A stretch of DNA of 64,000 nucleotides, taken from assembly GCA_963082975.1 (NCBI GenBank), contig OY720349.1:50635962-50699961 (forward strand), read 5' to 3'. Under the pieces are notes generated by a model. It was not told the DNA's origin. It did no database searches and was given only the letters and a program-made list of their open reading frames with translations. Below are positions 36,301-47,323 of this stretch, piece after piece. Position numbers and translations under genes: made by a program. The stretch comes from Labia minor. Taxonomy: Eukaryota; Arthropoda; Insecta; Dermaptera; Spongiphoridae. Within the stretch, counting starts at the first letter, position 1. Each line of letters begins with the position of its first letter.

Positions 36301-39300
36301 TATTATATTTAAGTCGTATCCGTAGCACAATTCTTGAATTTTTTGTTTAATTACATTTCGGTTGATTTTTCCCCAATTTCTCTAATCACATGTCTCCTCT
36401 TCCACTCCAATTCAATTACCTATCAATGTTGCATAAGGCATTGAAATTTCTTAATTTGGCTAGAACACTCCATTTTTTAAAAATTTTAAAGAGGGAGAGA
36501 GAGAGAGGTTCTAATTATATATATATTTGTTTCTATGACAGCAAAAAAGTTTACAAATTACAAACAAACACTCTCCTTTATATATATTTCTGGAAAATGG
36601 AACACCCGCAGCTCAGCTCAGGAGTTACCTAAGATTCTAATTTCTTTTTTATTTTTCATCTCATTTGAGGTACCCTTCACCTCAGAAAAATTTGGTTACC
36701 TTACTCCTTGTAATTTAGGCTTTGGAGTTTTTTGCGTACGGACGGACAGGCTGTCGTATTAATTATATAGATTTATCAATTTTAATTTTTTTTTTATATT
36801 CATAAGAAATATAGGTTCATTATCCTAAATTTTATATATTACTTTATTCATTTGAAAATCCATTAATTATCATCCACTTGTGTTTTTTTAAATCTGTTTA
36901 ATATTAGAGATATTAATTAATTTGCTTATTCTTCCTTTACATTTTATATGATACATTGAAAAGAATATTGTTGCAAACAGGATAATTTGAATTGTGATAG
37001 TCCTTTACGTTCAATGATCGATAATTCTTTTATAAAGTTTTCTTTTACATTTACATTTTTACATTTATATATATATATATATAATATTCTTAATCTATTT
37101 CAATCGATTTGCATTATTAATGGAGATTTTGAACTGTAAACTCAATAGAAAAACAAGTTTATATTTATAAACTATGTATATTACCAGTTTCACAGAAAAA
37201 TCAATTACAAATGCTAAAATTCTGTTGTACTTGAAACGATAAATCTTTAAATGGGAGGTGTAAGGCAATTAACGGAATTAGAAAGGAAAAATACAAAGAT
37301 TTACAACGTTTTGTTATATATTATCCAGTATTAGATTTTTATTTAATCAAATTAAAATTGATTATCGATATGAAATGAGTATGTCGGACTTAAACTCGTC
37401 TTAAACATTCATTATATATTCATTATTTTGAATAAAATTTCAAATATTAATCTAGCACTATGTAATTAATAGATTTATCCTTTTATTAATACATTTTCTT
37501 AAAACATAATAGACAAACTAAAATTATACTTAACAAAATATATAGATTTGAGAAGATTTGATCATGTGACAACCGAAATGCGCATAATGTAAATAAATTA
37601 ATTTACATAAAATTTAATCAAGAATTTTATTTAAAAATTATTTTTACTAAGTTTTATATTTTCAACAAACTTAAGTGAGTTTATAAAATCGTTCAGTCTA
37701 TCGTTCTGTCCGACATCAAACTCAAAATTTTGAAATTCTGACTTCAGATTCCGAAAGAGCATCGAAAAGTAGTATGTAAAGTGCCTTTCATTTTTTGATA
37801 CCCCCTCGGGAACATGGTCAAAATGGCCTCCAAAGTTGAAATTTTTAATATTTATTATTATAGTGTCGTCATTTATATTTATTTGTGACAATCATCGATT
37901 CCAGTGAACATAAACAAAATTTTATTAACATTTTTATTTATAACACTAATAAATAAAAATATTCAATAATATTTATATTTAATCTTGACTTATTTATAAC
38001 TTAAATTAATCCGAACTTAAGTTCGTTTTGGCAATGCAATCTTGCGCATTCCCAGATGTTTTAAATTTTATTTTCGTTTATTTAATCTAATGTTAATAAT
38101 AAAATTAAGTGAATACCACCAACTAACAAGTTTCACTTTATTTGTTTCTTCATCGTTAATTTAATTTTGAGTTGTCCCCGTCTTTGTGATGTATAAAATT
38201 AAAATAAAAAAAATGAGTTTTCGTAAGTTTCTTTTCTAAATAATATTAGTGTTTTTTTAATTCGTTATTAATTCGTTTAAACATTTATTCTTCAAAATTT
38301 GTATTTGTTCAGCACTAAAAATTTCATTGATGTCATTATTACTGTTGGAAAATTTGTTTTTTGAGAAATTTCTTATTGCTCTCTTACCAAATTAGAATTC
38401 TGGGACTGACAATGTCCTCTTATTATTTATTTAGATAAATTTGATAGTTTATTGGGAGGCAAAAAGAGACATCAGCTATTTTCTCAACCATCTCACAATT
38501 CTTTCAAAACTGTGTCTCACAATCTTTGTTTCCTGGGTTTGTTAAATCAATTATGAGTCTGTTCAATTGTCATAAATAAAATATTTTATATCAATAATTC
38601 TATTAAAAATAAATCAATAAATAAAATAAATTGAAATTTTTAGAAAATAATATTGATTTCCTTTCTAAGATATCATTGGAAGACACGTGGATGGATTTAA
38701 AACTCTTTTTTACATTAATACTCTCATTCCCTTTTTTTCTACTCTCCTATAAATAAATAGCGGGATGACAATGTTAAGTTTAATATTTCTCTTATCTTTT
38801 TATTATAATTATTTTATACTTTTAACTTAATATGAAGAGATACTTCTCCATTTAATGAATTAAAAAAAATGAAGAAAAGTAATAATTTATATACTTAATA
38901 TTCATTTCGTTTACTTTTTCTTTTGTCTTCAATCTCTTTTTCACTCACGCTTTTTCTCTCCATTTAAATATTTGCTTGTTAGACTTTTTAAAGATACGAC
39001 AAGTGTAGCAAAAGATTATATATATATATATATATTCTCTTATACCCGGAGAAATATTCAAGGCAGTCTTACAGACGGACGGGCAGAGATTCAATTTCAA
39101 AGAATGACAATGGTTAAAAATGTTCTTTTCTTCTTTGAGGCCGTAGACCTGTCAGGCCAGTTGACGGGCAGCCAGCAGCCCTCAGATCACATTGCTCACC
39201 CCCCTCCCTTCTTGGCATTCTCCCTATCATTCTCTTACCCCTCTTTCATCTCATACTCATCTACACTTCTCCATTTACTTGAAGCTCTCTATCTACGAGG

Positions 39301-39564
39301 GAAGTTTATACCATCCTACTCTTTTGAAATGCGTGTATGCATAAAAAAAAACAATTTCTCAAATTTTTAGCTTGGTTATTCCATATTATTATTATTATTC
39401 CAATAATTTGTTCATGATTTTCATGTGTAGGAATCGATTGAAAAGAAAGTAAGCTATTCTTAAATTAATAATAGATTATCGGATATGACTATTCAACAAT
39501 TTTAAATAATCGTTAAATTTATATCATTAAATTAATTTTCATATAACTTACTTATATTATGTTA
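36301..39564. other. No gene seen
   Basis: AT-rich, with a (TA)n at 37067-37083. An 86-codon minus-strand frame at 37891-37631 is unusually free of low complexity (GGHFDHVPEGVSKNERHFTY) but matches nothing that I recognise. It may be the relic of an unidentified mobile element. The frame at 38972-39370 includes a (TA)n run and Pro/Ser-rich translation. Confidence 0.4.
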
Positions 39565-39565
39565 T

Positions 39566-40075
39566 AGTACCGGGACCCCGAGCCTCGGCTCGGTAATTAA
39601 GTTAAAAAAAATAATTCATTATTATTGGGTTTGGCTGGTAATATTAATACTTGGGACACCGAGCTGAAATACAATTCTTTAATTATTTATTACAATTATT
39701 AAATGCATCAATCTGAATAAAATGAATGGAACTTGGTGTCCTCAATAATACATAAATATGTATTATTAGGTATGTTTCTAAGTGAATGAATTTTTTTTTT
39801 TTATTGGAAGAATGATAAATATATATCGTAATTTATAATTATAAAATATTATTAAAATATATATTTTTAATTTTATTTCGAAATTAAATTAAAAATTTTA
39901 AAATATTTTAAATATAAAAAAATATTAATACATTAAAAAAAGGCGGGAATCAAATTTCAATATGGATGTCATGTGACGTCACCCATATATAATTTTAAAT
40001 TAAGAAATAAATAATGAAAATGTACTTTTCCTGAGATGTTATCAATAAAACTAGCATAATAATATAAGATAAGAT
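39566..40075 (-). mobile_element. Rolling-circle-like repeat, family B, copy with both ends
   Basis: The 3' hairpin end lies at the left (TAGTACCGGGACCCCGAGCC, then TCGGCTCGGTAATTAAG). The 5' end at the right is ATCTTATCTTATATTATTATGCTAG on the minus strand. The interior has ATTATTGGGTTTGGCTGGTA, GGACACCGAGCTG, TTTCGAAATTAAATTAAAAA and GACGTCACCCATATATAA. It carries the GATAACATCTCAGG block seen in the 29.2-kb copy. Confidence 0.62.
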
Positions 40076-40104
40076 ATTTTTAGATTCTAAAAAAATAATG
40101 GTTA

Positions 40105-40112
40105 AATGATTA

Positions 40113-40155
<43 letters not shown>
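40105..40155. repeat. (TA)n microsatellite
   Basis: TA run of about 35 bp adjoining the family B copy. Another lies at 40882-40912. Confidence 0.9.
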
Positions 40156-40156
<1 letters not shown>

Positions 40157-40878
40157 AAAACATCCGGATATAATTATATATATATTATGTATAATATACA
40201 TATATTTATATCATCTTATTATTGAAATGAGTTGAATATAGGAGGGATAAATAAAAAACAATTTAGATATGTTTTTCTTTTCTCTAATTTATTAATATCT
40301 CTGGCAGTTGACCATATGTCAGTTTAGACGAGTGAGAAAGAGATAAAGATAATGTGATTATCATACTATATTTAGTTATAGAATGTTAAAACTAATTATT
40401 TGTTGTTTTATCTTTATTTTATTGACTTGATAAAGATTTAAATATAGATATTAATATAATAGTAATGGAATTCATATCGATTGATATTAATAATAAAATA
40501 AATAAACAAATGATAATCAAATATTTTATTAATAAATTGACTATCATTTCTAAAAATTTTATCAAAATGTTAAAATAAATTTAAAATATCAGAATGCTTT
40601 TATCACCTGGGGAAAATTGAAAATTAAAAATTATCAATAAATATCTAGTCTACCTTATCATAAGGAAAATTATTAATTATTTTTAAGGAGTATAATTATT
40701 TTCATTTGTTATGTAATTTTATTCAATTCTTATTTTTGTTAAAGTTTTTTTTAAAACAGAGAGGGGGAAAGTTATTGGGGAACATGTATTTATCATTTAA
40801 ATAAAATTCTATATCATAAAATTTAACATTAAATATTTATATTATAAATTCTAATTATACATTAAAATTTGCATAGTA

Positions 40879-40915
<37 letters not shown>

Positions 40916-41194
40916 TTATATTGTTTTTGTCTTAAGTCCTCCTAATACCTCAAAAGGAAATAAGGTTAGCATTTACATTTATCTCGTATCTTCGTTGTCT
41001 CTAAATAAAAATAATAGTCCATTTCATTAATTTTATCATTAATTTATAAGAGAAAGAAACTTTACATTTTCACATTTACATTATACATATTTGTGTTAAT
41101 TATTATAAAAAAAACCTCTCACTTTTGTACATCCTATGCAAAAATAGCGCTTATCAATTTGGTTACATAAATTGGTGTCTTATAATCAGTATAA

Positions 41195-42140
41195 CTGGCC
41201 CTATCAACCTTTACCTTGATTTTCTTGATCGGAGACGCTGCGTATCAAGTAGCTTCCCAATTTTGATCCCAGAGGTTGGTTAACTCCGTCCCATAGACCC
41301 AGTGGCGTACCTGGGGGGGGGGGGTGCGGTCCGCACCGGGCGGCACTTATCTTGGGGCGGCATTTTTTATATTTAGTTATAGTTGTAAAAAGCAAATTAT
41401 TCATTTCATATTTATTTTTTTTTCTTTCTTGAATAATAAATGATTATTATGATTATTATAAGTTTACTATTTGATTTATATAAATTATGATTAACTATAT
41501 GATTTCGAATAGTATTCCTCGGTGTATATAAATGCATTTTAGTGTAGATTTTGAATTCTGATTCCAAGAACAGAATAATAATTTTATTTTATTGTATTCA
41601 TTAAAATTCGTTGAATTCGTAAACGCATCTTTACGATTTTGTTCGGCAATTTTTCCTAACTAAAATTTTTTGATATCAGTTTATAAATGTCATTTCTTTT
41701 GAAAAGTTTATATAATTACTTTGAAGTGATATACCAATATTTTTTTAAATCATCGATTTTTCTTTTGAAAAGCAGGGCCGGGGGAAAAATTATAAATATA
41801 AATTTTGAGAGCATTATACACGATTTTTCTAGTATGAAAGCTAGAAGAGTAAATATTATATAAAACGAGTGCATACAAATATGTGTAAAAAATTTACTCT
41901 GTGTATCAATTAATATTGATCAAATAACTTAATAATTTATTTATGTGTATTAATTTATAAAAACCACTATTTGATTGACTTATAATAAAAAGGGCGGCAA
42001 ACTGGAGATCCCCCCGGGCGGCAAAAGTTCTAGGTACGCCACTGCATAGACCCCAACTAGAGAAATTCTCTTGCTAGGCTGGGGACTTGAAACTGGGACT
42101 ACCAGCATGTGTATTAACGCAGTTAACCCCACACTGCGTG
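41195..42140 (-). repeat. SINE-like unit interrupted by a hAT element
   Basis: If the hAT insertion (41300-42044) and one copy of its 8-bp duplication are removed, the minus strand gives a continuous unit of about 190 bp. It starts near GGACTCCACGCAGTGTGGGG with GTTAACTGCG and GGTAGTCCCAGTTTCAAGTCC, where GTTTCAAGTCC resembles a tRNA B-box. It continues into ACGGAGTTAACCAACCTCTGG. The tRNA-like head is degenerate and does not fold as a good cloverleaf, so the SINE label is tentative. Confidence 0.35.
41300..42044. mobile_element. hAT element, 745 bp, non-autonomous
   Basis: Termini CAGTGGCGTACCTGGGGGGG and the inverse, TAGGTACGCCACTG, with subterminal GGGCGGCA blocks on both sides. Flanked by an exact 8-bp duplication CATAGACC (41292-41299 and 42045-42052). 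CAGTGGCGTA is a classic hAT terminus. The interior is AT-rich with no transposase. Confidence 0.9.
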
Positions 42141-43562
42141 GAGTCCTGTTAATTATATTTATTCTTCTTTGGAAGTCTCTCAATATTAAAATAAATTTTA
42201 ATTATTAAAAAATAGACAACGCCTCCTTCCTTTTTTACTTTATCAAAATTGAAATGTTATAATTAATCATTTCTAAAATACTTACAAATTTAATATGTAT
42301 TATGAATTTTAATCTATTTAAATCAAATGAATGAATGATTGATAAAATATGGTTGATGGGTTTATATTATTATACTTATTTTGTTAAAAAGAAGGGTCTT
42401 GAATTTAACAAGAAGTTAAGTTCTTAAATGGCGCCTCCCTCAGCCCCTCAGCCCTTTTCTCCTCGAGAATGGCTGCTTCGTTGTCTCGTTGCTATAAAGT
42501 TCATTTTTCCGGTTGGAAGTCTTTTGTAACTGGTTGGCAATATAATTAAATCAGCCATAAGGGGAAACGCTCCATTATTCTAAAACCTTCTCGTGTCTCT
42601 TCTTCATAAAAGATAAATAATCGCGCGGAGATTTTCTTTTTTTTTTTTTTTTTGTTCTTCCCCTACGCAATCTCTCTTTCTTTCTCTCTTTTGCTCATCC
42701 TTCTGGTGTGTTTCTTTTTTCTTTTGCCTCGTTTCGTGCTGAGCTAAGCAAACTCTTCTGAAACGGTTAAACACCTATCGAAAGAGGATCAGTGTGCCGA
42801 CACAGACGTTGCCATGGAGCTAAGACAGAGACCAAACGGCAGTTCATTAGTTGCCCGGGTGAGGGAGGGTTGGGGAGGGTGAATGCAACTCAAACCTCTG
42901 GCCACTTTGCCAACGAGAGGGAGAAAGAACTAGCGGCTTGTCAACCCCTCTTCTTCCCCTTCCTCTCGTTCTCTTTTGCCATGAAAGCAGAGCCACCCTC
43001 TTACAGGCTCCTTTCTTTCTCTCTTGTGCGATTAATTAAACCGAAAATTCTGCAGACAGCTCACTTTGGTCCCTTAACTCTTCCCCCTCCCCCTCGCTCT
43101 CACTAACTTACATTTTTTAAATCTCTTTAATAAATGTAATATATATCGGTATGGAGTTTTAAGAAAATATTTAACATAAAAATACATAAAAGATAAAAAT
43201 ATGTTTTGCATTAACAAATAATTAACAAATATTTTTCCTATTTCAAAACCAAATGAAAGAACCTTATTTTTATAAATGTAAACATTATCAATATCTTCTC
43301 AAACATTAAAATTTTCGAATAATATAACAATAGATGATTTAATAATTTTTTTAAGTATATTCTTCAATATTTATATTAAACTATGTTTTGTAATTCTGGT
43401 AAACTTTTGATATTCTGAGTGCAATTTTTAAAGAGGAAAAGGGCTAAGTATTCTTCTACAAATATTTAAGAAATATTGAATTACTATAACGATTCTGGGA
43501 GATAATATATATATTTTACTCTTTCTCCACCCATACCCATATTCCATTACAATTATAGTAGT
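42141..43562. other. Mixed region, no gene supported
   Basis: From 42420 to 43105 GC content is raised, with poly-T, TC-rich and mixed sequence. The frame at 42792-43106 has no recognisable domain. It could contain UTR-like or regulatory DNA, but I see no decisive signal. Confidence 0.35.
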
Positions 43563-43563
43563 T

Positions 43564-43668
43564 AGTACCGGGACCCCGAGCCTCGGCTCGGTACTTAAGT
43601 TAAAAAAAATGATTCATTATTATTGGGTTTGGCTGGGAATATTAATACCTGGGATACCGAGCTGTCGC
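43564..43668 (-). mobile_element. Rolling-circle-like repeat, family B, 3'-end fragment
   Basis: Contains only the terminal module: GTACCGGGACCCCGAGCC, TCGGCTCGGTACTTAAG, TTGGGTTTGGCTGG and GGATACCGAGCTGTCGCTCG. It lies 140 bp before a longer copy in the same orientation, as expected for end-first truncation or tandem insertion. Confidence 0.6.
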
Positions 43669-43808
43669 TCGAAAAAATGTTTAGACATTATTATAGACAT
43701 TTTCATTCTGTAAATTAAATAATTTTATTTCATTTAAATAAATATCTATTTTTAAATAATTTTTCTCTCTACATTATTTATCTAATTCTGACAATATATT
43801 AAGATCAC

Positions 43809-44992
43809 ACCGGGACCCCGAGCCTCGGCTAGGTAATTAAGTTAAAAAAAAATAATTCATTATTATATTGGGTTTGGGACACCGAGCTGATATACAATTC
43901 TTTAATTATTGATTACAATTATTAAATGTTGCATCATTGCATCAATCTGATTAAAATGAATGGAACTTGGGGTCCTCAATAATACATAAATATGTATTAT
44001 TAGATGTTTCTAAGTGCATGAATATTTTTTTTTTATTGGAAGAATGATAAATATATATCGTAATTTATAATTATAAAATATTATTAAAATATATATTTTT
44101 AATTTTATTTCGAAATTAAATAAAAAATTTTAAAATATTTTAAATATAAAAAAAATATTAATACAATATCTTTTAAAAAAAAGGCTGGAGTCAAATTTCA
44201 ATATGAGTGTCATTTGTCCATATATAAATTAATAATAAATAATATTAATAAATATTAAATTTAATAAAAGAACAATGAATAAATAAATATAAAATAGTAA
44301 TTTATTAAAAAATAATAGATAAAAAAAAAAAAAAAATTTTTTTCCTCCGGTTTCGATCCTGCTAAGTTGACTATTCAAAACAGTGCCTTTACCCATTAGA
44401 CTGATATATTTAGTTAATTAACATAGCATTTTTACTCTCTTTGCAAGAATTATATGTTTTTTTGTTTTTGTTTTTGTTGTTTTTGAGAGTGATTAATAAA
44501 TATATATATATATTTTATTAAAAATAAATATTTTTAATTTTATTTCGAAATTAAATAATGAATTTTAAAATATTTTAAATATAAAAAAATGTTAATACAA
44601 TTCATTTAAAAAAAAGCGGGAGTCAACCATCCGTATTTTATTTTGTTGTTTAATAAATAGATTAATAAATATATATATATATATTATTAAAAATAAATAT
44701 TTTTAATTTTATTTCGAAATTTATTTTATTTTAAAATATTTTAAATATAAAAAAAATATTAATTGAAGTGAAATTGATGACGTCACACCCATATATAATT
44801 TTCAATTAAGAAATTAATAATGAAGCTGTAAGTTTCAAGAGATGTGATCAATAAAACTCAATTTTTCTTTATAAATACTATATCTAGTGTGAATTTGAAA
44901 AAAATCGTTAGAGCGGTTTTTGAGAACCAATGGTTATAGAAAGAAATATAGATATATATATACAATTTTAGCTAGCATAATAAGATAAGATT
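43809..44992 (-). mobile_element. Rolling-circle-like repeat, family B, long copy with internal duplications
   Basis: At 1.18 kb this is the longest copy. The ends are ACCGGGACCCCGAGCCTCGG (left) and AGCTAGCATAATAAGATAAG (right). The module TTTTAATTTTATTTCGAAAT...TTTAAATATAAAAAAA occurs three times (about 44098-44165, 44535-44595 and 44699-44760), and the first two are followed by a GGAGTCAA segment. A GGTTTCGATCCTG B-box-like string at 44349 lies in an unrelated insert. GTGATCAATAAAACTCAATT and TTCACACTAGATATAG (inverse) match the 29.2-kb copy. Confidence 0.62.
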
Positions 44993-45449
44993 ATAGAAAT
45001 TATTATTATTTCAAAATTAGAAAAAACATATTTGTTATTAAGATTTATAAAAAAAATTAAATTTAATATTTAAGTATCATCCTATAAATGACAGAAATCA
45101 TTGATAACATTGGATCTAACAGAAACCGATCAATTTATATACAATGCATAGCCGAGTGGTACAGGAATTCGGATATTTAATTGTAATTACACCACAGCCC
45201 CTCTAGTCAGACCTCCTAATTGCATTCTCAATCATTGTATCGCATAATTCCTACCCCCCCCCCAATTCTTATTCCCCTTACTTCCATATATTCTGTACCC
45301 TTTTTAGAGAATTCAAATTTGTGATGGTAATTTATTCCCTGTCATTCAGGGACTTGGCAGAGTGAGTGGAGGGGGCGACCATAAAATGGTTAGTAATTAG
45401 CAAGTGGTTGCTTGGAAAGTGACTCAGCCACTTTAGGAATCACGATAAA

Positions 45450-45453
<4 letters not shown>

Positions 45454-45491
<38 letters not shown>
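45454..45491. repeat. (TA)n microsatellite
   Basis: TA run of about 37 bp just outside the family A copy. Confidence 0.95.
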
Positions 45492-45493
<2 letters not shown>

Positions 45494-45529
45494 GATATAC
45501 ATCTTCATGAAAGGGATGCAATAGAAAAA

Positions 45530-46131
45530 TTAGCTGGAGTGTCTCCACTCGACTATGTCGCAATTTGAGAATTTTTATTAAATAACATAATATATTATAT
45601 TTAAATTAAATTTAATTAAATATAAATTATAAATAATAAATATTAAACAAGCGCATGTTTGGCTCTTTGTTGATGGAACCACGTCACGTGTTGGCGCGTG
45701 AGATTTGCAGTGTTAAAAAATTAATTCTGGTACTTTCAGCGATTCAATCAAGCTGAAATTCTATATATAGCAGTTTTATACAATTATTAATAATGTGAAA
45801 AATTATCAAACATATATCTTTATTTTTACGGTCACTTTAGAGGAAAAAAAAATAAAAACGTTGTAAGAAATGACTCTCTTCCGGTTGAGCTACATTTCTC
45901 AAAAGTTGATAGAAAACTACGAATTTTGAATAATGCTCATGTACCAAATTTCCTCATTCTAGCTCAAACCGTTTTTGCGTAATCTTGGTTACATACATAT
46001 ACACACAGACACAGACATTTTTCTCAACCTTACTGAAAATGATTCAGGAACCTTCAAAACATATAAAAACATCAAAATCTCAACATCGAAAATTTTCGTG
46101 ATCGCAATACTATCTCTGGCCAGATAGTAAT
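45530..46131 (-). mobile_element. Rolling-circle-like repeat, family A, full copy
   Basis: Minus-strand 5' end ACTATCTGGCCAGAGATAG, with the G/C swap keeping the stem paired. The 3' end has CGACATAGTCGAG, then the TGGAG-ACA-CTCCA hairpin and GCTAAT. It closely matches the 31.1-kb copy throughout (for example GAATTTCAGCTTGATTGAAT and GCGCCAACACGTGACGTGG). The CA repeat is short here. Different flanking sequence fixes both ends. Confidence 0.7.
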
Positions 46132-47105
46132 AAAATCATCATTCATAAAATTCAGATGTGAACACACAACTTAGATTTATCATAAAAAAAATATTATAAC
46201 TAATAGAAATTATAGAAAAATTAATGTTAATAACAAAATAAATAAAAAAAAACAAAAAACTGTCATTTGTCACTTTTAAATTCATTCCTAAAATAACTTT
46301 GTTGGTTGTTTGGATGTTCTTGCATTTGACCATTCATCCATCCATATTTATGTCTTCTTTATGCAAAATATCGTATAATCCCGGTATGTTGTTGGCAGCT
46401 GGCGCCAGAGCCTTTTTTTTATTACCAAACCCCCAAGATGATAAGACAGCCTGTTGCACTTGAGATTACATTATGCAATTGAACCATTGATTTATTATTT
46501 GGATAAAAAAAACAAACTATTACTCTTTAAACTTAACACCATTTTTCTCTAAATTATTACTTTTTCTTGTATTATTCATTTAATTATTATATATACTAAG
46601 GCGCTAAGAAACTCAAAAGTTCTTTGAATTCTTTAGAAATAAAAATATCATTTAAACTTGTATTATTTTTACACTAATCTGAATAAATTAAATAATAAAA
46701 CTGGAATCTTCCGATTAAAATATATGAGTATTTCTATAGTCTATGCTTTCGAGTATTAAAATAATAATTGAGTCTCAAGGGGGATTAGACATCTCGCCTT
46801 TATAAAAGAAATATTGTTTTTTTTTTATTTTATATACCTAAATACTTATTTTTTTTATTTCACTAAAAGAAAAATTAAATCAACAATATTTCAATCCAAA
46901 CAATTTATATATTTTATTTATGTTTTTATTTATTGATTTACCACTTTATATATTATATTTGTAAATATATGTGTATAATAATTTAATCTTTATAAAATAA
47001 TGTCTTAAAAAATTTAAATAATTCAATTTATGTGGCTAGTCTTTTGAGTGCAATATTATTACAAAATGAAGACAATTTCAATCATTACTAATTAATTAAT
47101 TTTCT
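46132..47105. other. AT-rich spacer
   Basis: No gene. The minus-strand frame at 46333-46139 is AT-driven. Confidence 0.5.
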
Positions 47106-47323
47106 TTATATGTGCCACTTAGAAGCCAGAACGATTAACTTCAATTTTTAAAATTTAAATTAATGTTATGTAATGTAATTTGCAAAATATAAAGTGAATA
47201 ATGAACTTGATAATCTTAATATTGCAATGCATTTTTCTGTAATTTCCTTTAAGCTGTGAACTTTGGGCTTCATTTTGTTTATGAGTGGAATTAATCGTTT
47301 TGGCTTCTGAGTGGCACATATAA
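47106..47323. repeat. Inverted-repeat element, 218 bp, possible MITE
   Basis: Arms of about 35 bp, TTATATGTGCCACTTAGAAG with CCAGAACGATTAA at the left and the inverse at the right with few changes. The spacer is AT-rich. A TA could be the target duplication (Tc1/mariner-type), but the palindrome itself extends through it. No coding sequence. Confidence 0.5.

Noticed and set aside
37631-37891. 86-codon minus-strand frame with non-trivial composition
   Set aside because: No domain recognised and no splice context. Kept only as a note within the gap description.
42792-43106. 104-codon frame in a GC-moderate region
   Set aside because: No domain, and the Ser/Phe/Pro composition tracks TC-rich DNA.
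44340-44410. tRNA-like sequence on the minus strand (A-box-like TAATGGGTAAAGGC and B-box-like GGATCGAAACC)
   Set aside because: The anticodon arm cannot form a 5-bp stem with a 7-nt loop and the acceptor stem does not pair. At best a SINE relic.
45140-45200. A-box-like TAGCCGAGTGGTACAGG
   Set aside because: No B-box at the right distance and no cloverleaf.
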